Assembly: GCF_010731735.1 (NCBI RefSeq) | Contig: NZ_AP022588.1 | Location: 3,844,001-3,908,000 of the forward strand | Source of the DNA: Mycolicibacterium sediminis | GTDB taxonomy: Bacteria; Actinomycetota; Actinomycetes; Mycobacteriales; Mycobacteriaceae | Reading direction: 5' to 3' | DNA: 64,000 nucleotides | Shown here: one piece after another, positions 15,792 through 23,894 of the stretch | How the letters are laid out: every line of letters begins with the position of its first letter | How positions within the stretch are numbered: the first letter of the stretch is position 1 | Notes under the pieces: generated by a model | The model's database searches: none | What the model was told of the DNA's origin: nothing | What the model saw: only the letters and a program-made list of their open reading frames with translations | Program-made: the position numbers and the translations under genes

Positions 15792-16419
15792 GCTGCCGGT
15801 AGCCCTTGTCGGTGGTCGGCTCGGCGCCGGACTCCTCGGCCGTGCGGGGCTGCGTGACGGTGCTGGTGACCGACTCGGTGCGCGCGGACTCGACGCCCTC
15901 CCGCTCGTTCGCGTCCTCGGGGTAGTCACGGGCACCCACTGCGGCGAACACGTCGGTGTCGGCGCGCTCGTCGTCCTCGGTGCGGCGCTTGTACGGCGGA
16001 GCCTTGCGGTCGACGAGGAAGCGGCCCACCGCCACGCCCAGGATCGCGAACACGAACGTCACCAGCGCCGTGAACGCGGCGAAGGTGGTGAGTTCGTTGA
16101 GGATCGACTCCGCGTACAGGTTGTCGTAGAAGAGCGAGATGAACCACGACACGAAGCCGCTGACGACGCCGGCGAAGAGGCCGGCGAGCAGCCACGTCAT
16201 CGCGAGGTCGCTGCGCCGGTCCGGGTCGGCCTGGGCGCGGGCGTCGCTGCGACCGTCGGAGAAACCCCAGATCAGGGCACCGATCGCGAACAGTACGACC
16301 AGCGCGATGCTGATCAGCAGTGCCTGCGTCTCGAACGCGTTGATCAGCGCACCTTGAAGCAATCGGACGACGACCATCAGCGCCGCGAACACCAGTCCGC
16401 GCAGCAACCACTTACTCAT
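15787..16419 (-). CDS. B-4DMT family membrane protein
   Basis: A 210-residue membrane protein with four predicted helices in the first 135 residues (for example WLLRGLVFAALMVVVRLLQ and ALLISIALVVLFAIGALIWG), then a hydrophilic, acidic, Thr/Glu-rich cytoplasmic tail. It matches the mycobacterial Rv2536-like B-4DMT family; substrate and function are unknown. As in M. tuberculosis it lies opposite in direction between aroQ and pepQ. A -10 hexamer ends 8 bases before its ATG. Orientation and spacing suggest a single-gene leaderless transcript. Confidence 0.85.
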   Translation of the reverse strand: MSKWLLRGLVFAALMVVVRLLQGALINAFETQALLISIALVVLFAIGALIWGFSDGRSDARAQADPDRRSDLAMTWLLAGLFAGVVSGFVSWFISLFYDNLYAESILNELTTFAAFTALVTFVFAILGVAVGRFLVDRKAPPYKRRTEDDERADTDVFAAVGARDYPEDANEREGVESARTESVTSTVTQPRTAEESGAEPTTDKGYRQP

Positions 16420-16427
16420 GAGGCGAC

Positions 16428-16444
16428 AGCGTAGCGAGTAGCGT
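16428..16444. promoter_or_regulatory. Back-to-back -10 elements of two divergent leaderless genes
   Basis: On the plus strand TAGCGT (16439-16444) ends 8 bases before the pepQ GTG at 16453. On the minus strand TACGCT (16433-16428) ends 8 bases before the ATG at 16419. Both fit TANNNT. The whole intergenic region is only 33 bases, so the -35 regions would fall inside or next to the opposite gene's start. Confidence 0.45.
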
Positions 16445-16452
16445 CATGCGCT

Positions 16453-17553
16453 GTGACGATTTCCCACCGCAGGGACCGGTTGCGTCGCCGTCTGGCCGCC
16501 GTCGACCTCGATGCGATGTTGGTGACGGACCTGGTCAACGTGCGTTACCTGTCCGGTTTCACCGGGTCGAACGCGGCGTTGCTGATTCGTGCCGACCACG
16601 ACGTGCCGGTGCTGGCGACCGACGGCCGGTACGTGACGCAGGCGGCGGCGCAGGCCCCCGACGCCCAGCTCGTCATCGAACGGGCCTGCGGGCCGCACCT
16701 CGCGGGCCTCGCCGCCTCCGGTGGCGTGCGCAGGCTGGGCTTCGAGAGCCACGTCGTCACGGTCGACGGGTTCGCACTGCTGCAGAAGGCCGCCGGTGAC
16801 GGCGTCGCGTTCGTCCGGGCAGCGGGCACCGTCGAATCCCTACGCGAGGTCAAGGACGCCGGCGAGGTCGCGCTGCTGCGCCTGGCCTGCGAGGCGGCCG
16901 ACGCGGCCCTGGCCGACCTCGTCGCGGCGGGCGGGCTGCGCCCCGGGCGCACCGAGAAGGACGTGTCGCGCGACCTCGAATCCCGGATGCTCGATCACGG
17001 CGCGGACGGCGTGTCGTTCGAGACCATCGTCGCCGCGGGTGCGAACTCCGCGATCCCACACCACCGGCCGACCGACGCGACGCTCGCGGCGGGGGACTTC
17101 GTCAAGATCGACTTCGGCGCACTGGTCGCGGGGTACCACTCGGACATGACCCGCACGTTCGTGCTCGCGCCGGTCGCGCAGTGGCAGCAGGACCTCTACG
17201 GGCTGGTCGAGACCGCTCAACGCGCGGGCCGCGAGGCGCTGCGCGCGGGGGCGGTGCTCAGCGATGTCGACGGCGCGTCGCGGCAGGTCATCGCCGACGC
17301 CGGCCACGCCGAGAACTTCGGCCACGGCCTCGGGCACGGCGTCGGCCTGCAGATCCACGAAGCGCCGGGGATCAGCGCGTCGTCCGCCGGTACACTGCTT
17401 GCTGGCTCCGCGGTCACCGTGGAACCCGGTGTCTACCTGCCAGGCCGCGGCGGTGTCCGGATCGAGGACACGCTGGTGGTCGGCAGCCCGGACTCACCCA
17501 CCGATACACCCGAACTACTCACCCGGTTCCCCAAGGAACTGGCGATCGTCTAA
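16453..17553 (+). CDS. pepQ: Xaa-Pro aminopeptidase / prolidase family (M24B)
   Basis: A 366-residue metallopeptidase with a creatinase-like N-terminal domain (NVRYLSGFTGSNAALL) and a pita-bread catalytic domain. The five metal ligands can be located: DFGALVAGYHSDMTRTF (two Asp), GHGLGHGVGLQIHEAPG (His), the Glu in VTVEPGVYLPGRGGVRIED and the final Glu of RIED. It removes or cleaves next to N-terminal X-Pro bonds. GTG 16453 gives the family start. It precedes efp by 22 bases; a pepQ-efp-nusB order is common in Gram-positive bacteria. Confidence 0.93.
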   Translation: MTISHRRDRLRRRLAAVDLDAMLVTDLVNVRYLSGFTGSNAALLIRADHDVPVLATDGRYVTQAAAQAPDAQLVIERACGPHLAGLAASGGVRRLGFESHVVTVDGFALLQKAAGDGVAFVRAAGTVESLREVKDAGEVALLRLACEAADAALADLVAAGGLRPGRTEKDVSRDLESRMLDHGADGVSFETIVAAGANSAIPHHRPTDATLAAGDFVKIDFGALVAGYHSDMTRTFVLAPVAQWQQDLYGLVETAQRAGREALRAGAVLSDVDGASRQVIADAGHAENFGHGLGHGVGLQIHEAPGISASSAGTLLAGSAVTVEPGVYLPGRGGVRIEDTLVVGSPDSPTDTPELLTRFPKELAIV

Positions 17554-17575
17554 CGAGCTAGGAGAACCACCCACC

Positions 17576-18139
17576 GTGGCATCGACCGCAGACTTCAAGA
17601 ACGGGCTCGTCCTGCAGATCGAGGGCCAACTCTGGCAGATCACCGAGTTCCAGCACGTCAAGCCGGGCAAGGGCCCCGCCTTCGTGCGCACCAAGCTCAA
17701 GAACGTGCTGACGGGCAAGGTCGTCGACAAGACCTACAACGCGGGCGTGAAGGTGGAGACTGCGACGGTCGACCGCCGCGACGCCACCTACCTCTACCGC
17801 GACGGCAGCGACTTCGTCTTCATGGACTCCGAGGACTACGAACAGCACCCGCTCGCCGAGGCTCTGGTCGGCAGGCTCGCCGACTTCCTGCTCGAGGGCA
17901 TGCCCGTGCAGATCGCCTTCCACGACGGGGTGCCGCTGTACCTCGAACTCCCCGTCACCGTCGAACTCCTCGTCGCCAGCACCGAACCGGGTCTGCAGGG
18001 CGACCGGTCGAGCGCGGGCACCAAGCCGGCCACCATGGAGACCGGCGCCGAGATCCAGGTGCCGCTGTTCATCAACACCGGCGACAAGCTCAAGGTCGAC
18101 TCGCGTGACGGCAACTACCTGGGAAGGGTCAATGCCTGA
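17576..18139 (+). CDS. efp: Elongation factor P
   Basis: A 187-residue, three-domain EF-P that rescues ribosomes stalled on polyproline. It begins ASTADFKNGLVLQIEGQLW; the domain I loop KPGKGPAFVRTKLKN carries the tip lysine that is modified in some bacteria. The C-terminus ends in the canonical VPLFINTGDKLKVDSRDGNY. GTG 17576 is preceded by GGAG at a suitable distance, after a 22-base gap from pepQ. Upstream reading of the frame runs through pepQ and is not real. It overlaps nusB by 8 bases. Confidence 0.96.
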   Translation: MASTADFKNGLVLQIEGQLWQITEFQHVKPGKGPAFVRTKLKNVLTGKVVDKTYNAGVKVETATVDRRDATYLYRDGSDFVFMDSEDYEQHPLAEALVGRLADFLLEGMPVQIAFHDGVPLYLELPVTVELLVASTEPGLQGDRSSAGTKPATMETGAEIQVPLFINTGDKLKVDSRDGNYLGRVNA

Positions 18140-18701
18140 CCGTCCGGGTGAGCGAAGCGACGGGAGATCGAATCGATCGGACCGCAGCGATCATCAGGCC
18201 GGCCGGGGCGAGTGGAGCGACGACAAGGCCCGCCGTCCCGACCGCGGCAGGCACCAGGCGCGCAAGCGGGCCATCGACCTGCTGTTCGAGGCCGAGGCCC
18301 GGGGGATGACCGCGGCCGAGGTGGCCGAGGCGCAGTCGGGGTTCGCCGAGACGGACGCCGACATCTCGGCGCTCAACCCGTACACGCTGACCGTCGCGAA
18401 CGGCGTGACCGAACACGCCGCCCACGTCGACGACCTGATCTCGGCCCATCTGCAGGGCTGGACGCTGGAGCGCCTGCCCGCCGTCGACCGCGCCATCCTG
18501 CGGGTCGCGGTGTGGGAGTTGCTGCACGCCGACGACGTTCCCGAGCCGGTGGCCGTGGACGAAGCCGTGGAACTGGCCAAGAAGCTGTCCACCGACGACT
18601 CCCCGGGGTTCGTCAACGGCGTCCTCGGGCAGGTCATGCTCGTCACGCCGCAGATCCGTGCGGCGGCCGCCGCCGTGCGCGGCGGTCCGTCCGAGCAGTA
18701 G
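18132..18701 (+). CDS. nusB: Transcription antitermination factor NusB with extended N-terminus
   Basis: A 189-residue NusB, which with S10 forms part of the rRNA antitermination complex. The conserved body begins at DRGRHQARKRAIDLLFEAEA and continues through AVDRAILRVAVWELL and DDSPGFVNGVLGQV. The M. tuberculosis protein has only about 8 residues before this point; here there are about 38, rich in Arg, Ser and Asp (GERSDGRSNRSDRSDHQAG). The extra DNA begins with a 25-base element that recurs at coaBC (18146-18170). No alternative in-frame start is visible after the insert. The ATG overlaps the efp stop by 8 bases. Confidence 0.93.
   Translation: MPDRPGERSDGRSNRSDRSDHQAGRGEWSDDKARRPDRGRHQARKRAIDLLFEAEARGMTAAEVAEAQSGFAETDADISALNPYTLTVANGVTEHAAHVDDLISAHLQGWTLERLPAVDRAILRVAVWELLHADDVPEPVAVDEAVELAKKLSTDDSPGFVNGVLGQVMLVTPQIRAAAAAVRGGPSEQ
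18146..18170 (+). repeat. 25-bp dispersed element inside the nusB 5' region (copy 1)
   Basis: The 25 bases with core GAGCGAAGCGACGGG match 32005-32029 at 23 of 25 positions. The element falls at the start of the NusB N-terminal extension and encodes GERSDGRS-like residues, the same peptide it would encode at coaBC. Shorter related runs (GCGAAGCG) occur near the starts of carA (24402-24409) and rapZ (61466-61473). Confidence 0.6.
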
Positions 18702-18710
18702 CGGTGCCCG

Positions 18711-18739
18711 CGGCCTACGTCGCGGCCTACGTCGCGGCC
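18711..18739. repeat. 12-bp tandem repeat at the end of the dehalogenase gene
   Basis: The unit CGGCCTACGTCG occurs at 18711-18722 and 18723-18734, followed by a partial third copy CGGCC. The second copy supplies the stop codon of the minus-strand gene and the first lies just downstream, so a duplicated stop triplet is present. Probably replication slippage. Confidence 0.6.
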
Positions 18740-19683
18740 ACGAAGCGCGCGACGACCTCGCCGAGTTCCTCGCCGCGCTGCTCCTGCACGAAGTGCCCGG
18801 CGCCGCGGATCTCGTGGTGCGTCACGTCGCGGGCCCCCGGGACCCGGGTGCGGAACACGGTCTCCCAGCCGCGGGTGGCGGGGTCGCCGTCGGAGTAGGC
18901 GGTCAGGAACGGGCGCTCCCACTGCTCGAGGACGGCCATGGTGGCGCGGCCGATGGCCGCACCGGGGTCGTTGCGGGTCAGCGGTACCAGCGCGATCATC
19001 TGCCGCAGCCCGGCCGTGTAGGACCGGTCCGGGAACGGGGCGTCGTAGGCCGCGAGCACCGCGGGGTCGAGCGGGCCCGCCACCGCGTCGACGAAGAAGC
19101 TCGGCGTGATGTCGGGGGCGCGCTGGTAGTAGCTCACGTAGTCGAGGAGCGTCTCGGCATGCAGCACCTGATCGTCACCGACGCCGTGGTGCGGCCACGC
19201 GAGCAGGCCGGCGAGTGCGGGGTCGCAGGTGTGCAGGATCGTGTTCGTCGCGACCACGCGGGCGAACCGGTCCGGGTGCCGGGCCAGCACGCTCAGCCCC
19301 AGCGGCCCACCCCAGTCCTGCACCACGAGGGTGACGTCGCGCAGGTCGAGTCCGGTGACCAGACCGGTCAGCCACTCGACGTGCCGGGCGAAGGTGTAGT
19401 CCGTCGGCTCGGTGAGCTTGTCGGACCGGCCGTAGCCGACGTTGTCCGGCGCCACGACGCGGAGACCGGCGGCGGTCAGCACGGGGATCACGGTGCGGTA
19501 CAGGTAGGACCAGGTCGGCTGGCCGTGCAACAGCAGCACCACGGGAGCGTCCGGTGGGCCCGCGTCCACGTAGTGCATGCGGAGCGGATCCACCCCGCGC
19601 GCGGTGACCTCGACGTAGTGCGGCTCGTGGTCGAAACCCGGGAGGCCGGCGAACCTCTCGTCGGGAGTCCTCAGCACGTTCAC
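18727..19683 (-). CDS. Putative haloalkane dehalogenase (alpha/beta hydrolase, HLD-I type)
   Basis: A 318-residue alpha/beta hydrolase closely resembling mycobacterial DhmA-type haloalkane dehalogenases, which release halide from halogenated alkanes through an alkyl-enzyme ester. The N-terminus NVLRTPDERFAGLPGF and HGQPTWSYLYRTVIP match that family. The expected triad is nucleophile Asp123 in VVQDWGGPLG (the following Trp is a halide-binding residue in the family), acid Asp267 in SDGDPATR and His297 in GAGHFVQEQ. The second halide-stabilising residue I could not assign, so epoxide hydrolase or another hydrolase activity remains possible. It follows the serine hydrolase by 13 bases, probably as one operon. 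Confidence 0.82.
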   Translation of the reverse strand: MNVLRTPDERFAGLPGFDHEPHYVEVTARGVDPLRMHYVDAGPPDAPVVLLLHGQPTWSYLYRTVIPVLTAAGLRVVAPDNVGYGRSDKLTEPTDYTFARHVEWLTGLVTGLDLRDVTLVVQDWGGPLGLSVLARHPDRFARVVATNTILHTCDPALAGLLAWPHHGVGDDQVLHAETLLDYVSYYQRAPDITPSFFVDAVAGPLDPAVLAAYDAPFPDRSYTAGLRQMIALVPLTRNDPGAAIGRATMAVLEQWERPFLTAYSDGDPATRGWETVFRTRVPGARDVTHHEIRGAGHFVQEQRGEELGEVVARFVAAT

Positions 19684-19696
19684 CGCGGCGACCCCG

Positions 19697-20917
19697 TCAT
19701 TCCTCGAGCGCCTGATAGGTCCGGCGGACGAACCGGGGCTGCGCGGCCTGCATCTTCGCCATCGACGTGTTGCCCGCGACGGCTGCCGCGGCGGTGTCGG
19801 GGCTCAGGTCCGGCAGGTTCTGGATCAGGTAGATCATGATGCGGTCCACCGACGGATCGGCCTGCCACCACGTGCCGTAGGCACCGGGCCAGCTGAAGGT
19901 CCCGAGCCCACCGGGACCGTAGAGCTGGCGGGACTGGGCCGGGTCGGTGACCACCGACAGGTTCAGCCCGAAGCCGCGGCCGCGCCAGAACGGCATGCCC
20001 AGGAACGGGACCCGCTTCTGTTCGTCGGTCAACCGATTGGTGCGCATCGACGCGACCGACTCCGGCGACAGCACGCGGACGCCGTCGAGCGAGCCACCCG
20101 CCAGGAGCATGCGGGCGAACGCCAGGTAGTCGTCGGCCGTCGACCACAGCCCCGCACCGCCGGCGCAGAACGTGGGCAGCGTGACCGGAGCGGGCCCCAT
20201 CGCGTCGTCCCGGAGCACCGGGTCACCGGCGCCTGCGGTCTCGAGCTTGTACATCGTGGCGGCGCGCCGCCGACCCTCGTGGGTCACGGCGAAGCCGGTG
20301 TCCGTCATGCCCAGGGGCCCGAAGATCCTGTCCGACAGCACCTCTGCGAGCGGCCTGCCCTCGATGCGCGACACCGCGATGCCCAGGACGTCGGTGGCGT
20401 GGCTGTAGGTCATCCGGTCGCCGGGCTGGTGTGCCAGGGGGAGCGCCGCCACCTCGGCCAGCCAGCGGTCCTGGTCCTGCCGGAACATCAGCTTCCCGTA
20501 GGCGCGGTTGAGCGGCGGGCCCACCGAGAACGCGTACGCCAGGCCGCTGCGGTGGGTCATCAGGTCGTCGAAGGTGATGGGCCGTCGCGCGGGGACCGTC
20601 CGGTCGAGCGGTCCGCTCGGGTCGGCCAGCACGCGGACGTCGGCCAGCTCGGGCAGCCACGGGGTCACCGGGTCGTCCAGCGCGAATCTGCCCTCCTCAA
20701 CGAGCGCCATCGCGGCGGCGACGGTCACGGGCTTGGTCATCGACGCGATGCGGAAGATGGTGTCGCGTTGCATCGGGAGGCCGGCGCCGACGTCGCGGTG
20801 ACCGAGTTCGTTGACCTGCAGGACGCGGCCCGCCTGCCACACCAGGGTGACGGCACCGGCGAGGAGGCCGGCGTCGATCACCTCCTGAATGGACGCCTGG
20901 TTCCCGTCGAGATTCAC
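19697..20917 (-). CDS. Serine hydrolase, beta-lactamase family (class C esterase-like)
   Basis: A 406-residue protein with the SxxK motif SMTK (Ser59, Lys62) and a second motif TYSHATD near residue 171 corresponding to the YxN/YSH element of esterase-type penicillin-binding-protein folds. Such proteins (EstB-like) hydrolyse short esters or beta-lactams. No signal peptide is visible, so a cytoplasmic esterase is more likely than a secreted beta-lactamase. It is the first gene of a two-gene minus-strand unit with the dehalogenase and is divergent from pyrR. GTG start follows a -10 hexamer by 7 bases. Confidence 0.85.
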   Translation of the reverse strand: MNLDGNQASIQEVIDAGLLAGAVTLVWQAGRVLQVNELGHRDVGAGLPMQRDTIFRIASMTKPVTVAAAMALVEEGRFALDDPVTPWLPELADVRVLADPSGPLDRTVPARRPITFDDLMTHRSGLAYAFSVGPPLNRAYGKLMFRQDQDRWLAEVAALPLAHQPGDRMTYSHATDVLGIAVSRIEGRPLAEVLSDRIFGPLGMTDTGFAVTHEGRRRAATMYKLETAGAGDPVLRDDAMGPAPVTLPTFCAGGAGLWSTADDYLAFARMLLAGGSLDGVRVLSPESVASMRTNRLTDEQKRVPFLGMPFWRGRGFGLNLSVVTDPAQSRQLYGPGGLGTFSWPGAYGTWWQADPSVDRIMIYLIQNLPDLSPDTAAAAVAGNTSMAKMQAAQPRFVRRTYQALEE

Positions 20918-20924
20918 CCGCGCC

Positions 20925-20930
20925 AGCCTA
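20925..20930 (-). promoter_or_regulatory. Putative -10 element (TAGGCT) for a leaderless serine hydrolase transcript
   Basis: On the minus strand TAGGCT (20930-20925) ends 7 bases before the GTG at 20917. It lies in the 154-base divergent region shared with pyrR. The remaining bases of that region hold the pyrR promoter and leader. Confidence 0.4.
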
Positions 20931-21000
20931 GCGAGCGGTGCAGGGCGCGACGGTGTCCGAGGCCACTCTCGCCGATCGGGGGACGCCCCGCCGGTGGTGA

Positions 21001-21006
21001 TAGAGT
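21001..21006 (+). promoter_or_regulatory. Putative pyr operon -10 element (TAGAGT)
   Basis: TAGAGT fits TANNNT and lies 66 bases before the pyrR ATG, which would give a leader of about 60 bases containing the complete PyrR hairpin. The -35 region around 20978-20984 is GC-rich and unconvincing. Confidence 0.4.
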
Positions 21007-21017
21007 CCCGGCAGTTC

Positions 21018-21060
21018 GACGTCCTTTAACGATCCGTCCCGAGAGGCGGAGAAGGAGGTC
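21018..21060 (+). promoter_or_regulatory. PyrR-binding leader hairpin that sequesters the pyrR ribosome binding site
   Basis: The leader contains TCCCGAGAGG (21037-21046), which matches the PyrR RNA-loop consensus (UCCnGnGAGG). It is closed by the 4-base inner stem TCCG/CGGA (21033-21036 with 21047-21050). An outer helix pairs GACGTCCTT (21018-21026) with AAGGAGGTC (21052-21060) with a single G-G mismatch. The latter strand contains the Shine-Dalgarno sequence AAGGAGG, 13 bases before the ATG. UMP-bound PyrR would stabilise the helix and block translation, as shown for the M. smegmatis pyr operon. Confidence 0.75.
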
Positions 21061-21071
21061 CGGGTACACCC

Positions 21072-21659
21072 ATGCCCACCTCGACCGGCGCTGCCGACGC
21101 AGACCGGGAGTTGATGTCCGCGGCGGACGTGAGCCGCACCATCTCCCGCATCGCACACCAGATCATCGAGAAGACCGCCCTGGGCGGTCCTGACGCCCCC
21201 CGCGTGGTCCTGCTCGGCATCCCCACCCGTGGCGTGACCCTGGCATCTCGGCTGGCGCACAACATCGCCGAGTTCTCCGGCGTGCCGGTTCAGGCGGGTG
21301 CCCTCGACGTGACGCTCTACCGCGACGACCTGATGTCCAAGCCACCGCGCGCGCTCGCCGTGACCACCATCCCGGACGGCGGCGTCGACGGCGCGATCGT
21401 GGTCCTCGTCGACGACGTGCTGTACTCCGGTCGCACCGTGCGCGCAGCCCTCGACGCCTTGCGCGACGTGGGGCGGCCGCGGGCCGTCCAACTCGCGGTC
21501 TTCGTCGACCGCGGCCACCGCGAACTGCCGATCCGCGCCGACTACGTCGGCAAGAACGTGCCGACCTCCCGTCACGACAACGTGAAGGTTCGTCTCGCCG
21601 AGCACGACGGCCACGAGGGCGTGACGATCGCGAGCACCGGAGGTCCCAACCGTGACTAG
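21072..21659 (+). CDS. pyrR: Pyrimidine regulatory protein PyrR / uracil phosphoribosyltransferase
   Basis: A 195-residue phosphoribosyltransferase-fold regulator that binds pyr mRNA in response to UMP and also has uracil phosphoribosyltransferase activity. The PRPP-binding motif VLVDDVLYSGRTVRAALDA lies near residues 113-131, and VLLGIPTRGVTLASRLA is the family's N-terminal signature. The ATG follows a strong AAGGAGG site that is itself part of a PyrR-type hairpin, implying autoregulation. It is the first gene of pyrR-pyrB-pyrC-(membrane)-carA-carB-pyrF and overlaps pyrB by 8 bases. Confidence 0.95.
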   Translation: MPTSTGAADADRELMSAADVSRTISRIAHQIIEKTALGGPDAPRVVLLGIPTRGVTLASRLAHNIAEFSGVPVQAGALDVTLYRDDLMSKPPRALAVTTIPDGGVDGAIVVLVDDVLYSGRTVRAALDALRDVGRPRAVQLAVFVDRGHRELPIRADYVGKNVPTSRHDNVKVRLAEHDGHEGVTIASTGGPNRD

Positions 21660-22602
21660 GCACCTGCTGTCCGTCGCCGACCTCGGCCGCGACGAGGCGA
21701 CCGCGATCCTCGACGACGCCGACCGGTTCCGGGAGGCACTCGTCGGCCGCGAGGTGAAGAAGCTGCCGACGCTGCGTGGCCGCACCGTCATCACGATGTT
21801 CTACGAGAACTCGACCCGGACCCGGGTGTCGTTCGAGGTCGCCGGCAAGTGGATGAGCGCCGACGTCATCAACGTCAGTTCGTCGGGATCGTCGGTGGCC
21901 AAGGGGGAGTCGCTGCGCGACACCGCGCTGACGCTGCGCGCGGCGGGTGCGGACGCGCTGATCATCCGTCACCCGGCATCCGGTGCGGCCCAGCAGCTCT
22001 CGCAGTGGACGGCGGAACCCGACGGTGCGGGCCCGTCGATCATCAACGCGGGCGACGGGATGCACGAACACCCGACGCAGGCGCTGCTCGACGCCCTCAC
22101 CATCCGCCAGCGCCTGGGCTCCATCGAGGGCAGGCGGGTCGTCATCGTCGGCGACGTCCTGCACAGTCGTGTCGCGCGGTCCAACGTGCTGCTGCTGGCG
22201 ACGCTCGGCGCCGAGGTGGTCCTGGTCGCCCCGCCGACCCTGCTGCCCACCGGCGTCTCGACCTGGCCGGTGACCGTGTCGCACGACCTCGACGCGGAAC
22301 TGCCCGGCGCGGACGTGGTGCTGATGCTGAGGGTGCAGGCCGAGCGCATGAACGGCGGGTTCTTCCCGTCCGCCCGGGAGTACTCGGTGCGCTACGGGCT
22401 GTCCGACCGGCGTCTCGCTCGGCTGTCGGACGACGTGGTGGTGCTGCATCCGGGTCCGATGCTGCGCGGCATGGAGATCGCGTCTTCGGTGGCCGATTCC
22501 TCGCAATCGGCGGTCCTGCAACAGGTCTCGAACGGAGTTCACGTGCGGATGGCGGTCCTGTTTCATCTCCTGGTGGGCAGCGGCGCGGAGGTGACCGCAT
22601 GA
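21652..22602 (+). CDS. pyrB: Aspartate carbamoyltransferase catalytic subunit
   Basis: A 316-residue enzyme that condenses carbamoyl phosphate with aspartate. The carbamoyl-phosphate motif YENSTRTRVSFE lies near residue 50; the 80s-loop SSSGSSVAKGESLRDTA and HPTQALLDALTI are conserved, as is VVLHPGPMLRGMEI near the C-terminus. No pyrI regulatory subunit is present, as in other actinobacteria. GTG 21652 overlaps the pyrR stop by 8 bases and its own stop forms an ATGA overlap with pyrC, so translation of the three genes is coupled. Confidence 0.96.
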   Translation: MTRHLLSVADLGRDEATAILDDADRFREALVGREVKKLPTLRGRTVITMFYENSTRTRVSFEVAGKWMSADVINVSSSGSSVAKGESLRDTALTLRAAGADALIIRHPASGAAQQLSQWTAEPDGAGPSIINAGDGMHEHPTQALLDALTIRQRLGSIEGRRVVIVGDVLHSRVARSNVLLLATLGAEVVLVAPPTLLPTGVSTWPVTVSHDLDAELPGADVVLMLRVQAERMNGGFFPSAREYSVRYGLSDRRLARLSDDVVVLHPGPMLRGMEIASSVADSSQSAVLQQVSNGVHVRMAVLFHLLVGSGAEVTA

Positions 22603-23894
22603 GCCTTCTGATCAGGGGCGTCCGCCTCTACGGCGAGGGCGACCCCGTCGACGTGCTGGTCTCCGACGGCCAGATCGCCGAGATCGGACCGGACCTGACC
22701 GCGGCCGACGGCGCCGACGTCGTGGACGCCCACGGGCAGATCCTGCTGCCCGGCTTCGTCGACCTGCACACCCATCTGCGCGAGCCCGGCCGGGAGTACG
22801 CCGAGGACATCGAAACCGGTTCGGCCGCTGCGGCTCTGGGTGGGTACACCGCGGTGTTCGCGATGGCCAACACCGATCCCGTCGCCGACACCGCCGTCGT
22901 CACCGACCACGTCTGGCACCGCGGCCAGGAGGTCGGGCTCGTCGACGTGCACCCCGTCGGCGCGGTGACGGTGGGGCTGGGCGGCGAGCAGCTCACCGAG
23001 ATGGGCCTCATGGCCGCCGGTGTCGGCAGGGTCCGGATGTTCTCCGACGACGGCATCTGCGTCGACGACCCGCTGGTGATGCGCCGCGCGCTGGAGTACG
23101 CCACGGGGCTCGGCGTGCTCATCGCCCAGCATGCCGAGGAGCCGAGGCTGACCGTCGGCGCCGTCGCCCACGAGGGTCCCAACGCCGCACGGCTCGGCCT
23201 GATGGGCTGGCCGCGCGCCGCCGAGGAGTCGATCGTGGTGCGCGACGCCCTGCTGGCCCGCGACGCCGGAGCCCGCGTGCACATCTGCCACGCATCCACC
23301 GCGGGCACGGTCGAACTGCTCAGATGGGCCAAGGAGCAGGGCATCTCGATCACCGCGGAGGTCACCCCACACCACCTGCTGCTCGACGACGCCCGCCTCG
23401 CGGACTACGACGGCCGCAACCGGGTGAACCCGCCGCTGCGGGAGGCCAGCGACGCCCTGGCGCTGCGGCAGGCACTCGCCGACGGTGTGATCGACTGCGT
23501 CGCCACCGATCACGCGCCACACGCCGACCACGAGAAGATGTGCGAATTCGCCTCGGCGCGACCGGGGATGCTGGGTCTGCAGACCGCGCTGTCCGTCGTG
23601 GCCGAGACGATGGTGGGCACCGGTCTGCTGACGTGGCGCGACGTCGCACGGGTGATGAGCGAGGCGCCCGCGGCCATCGTCGGTCTGCCCGACCAGGGCC
23701 GCCCGCTGGCGGTCGGCGAGCCGGCCAACCTCACCGTCGTCGATCCCGACGCCACGTGGACGGTCACGGGGTCGGCGCTGGCCAGCAGGTCGGACAACAC
23801 GCCGTACGAGGCGATGACGCTGCCCGCCGTCGTCACGCTGACGACGTTGCGCGGCACGGTGACGGCGCGGGACGGCAAGGCGGTTCACCCGTGA
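22599..23894 (+). CDS. pyrC: Dihydroorotase
   Basis: A 431-residue class I dihydroorotase, a zinc amidohydrolase that closes carbamoyl aspartate to dihydroorotate. The metal motif DLHTHLREPG is followed by HICHAST, TPHHLLL and ATDHAPHADHEK, which supply the remaining His and Asp ligands. The position of the bridging lysine/Asp could not be fixed by eye. Length matches the family. ATG 22599 overlaps the pyrB stop (ATGA) and the gene ends in a GTGA overlap with the next membrane protein. Confidence 0.95.
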   Translation: MSLLIRGVRLYGEGDPVDVLVSDGQIAEIGPDLTAADGADVVDAHGQILLPGFVDLHTHLREPGREYAEDIETGSAAAALGGYTAVFAMANTDPVADTAVVTDHVWHRGQEVGLVDVHPVGAVTVGLGGEQLTEMGLMAAGVGRVRMFSDDGICVDDPLVMRRALEYATGLGVLIAQHAEEPRLTVGAVAHEGPNAARLGLMGWPRAAEESIVVRDALLARDAGARVHICHASTAGTVELLRWAKEQGISITAEVTPHHLLLDDARLADYDGRNRVNPPLREASDALALRQALADGVIDCVATDHAPHADHEKMCEFASARPGMLGLQTALSVVAETMVGTGLLTWRDVARVMSEAPAAIVGLPDQGRPLAVGEPANLTVVDPDATWTVTGSALASRSDNTPYEAMTLPAVVTLTTLRGTVTARDGKAVHP

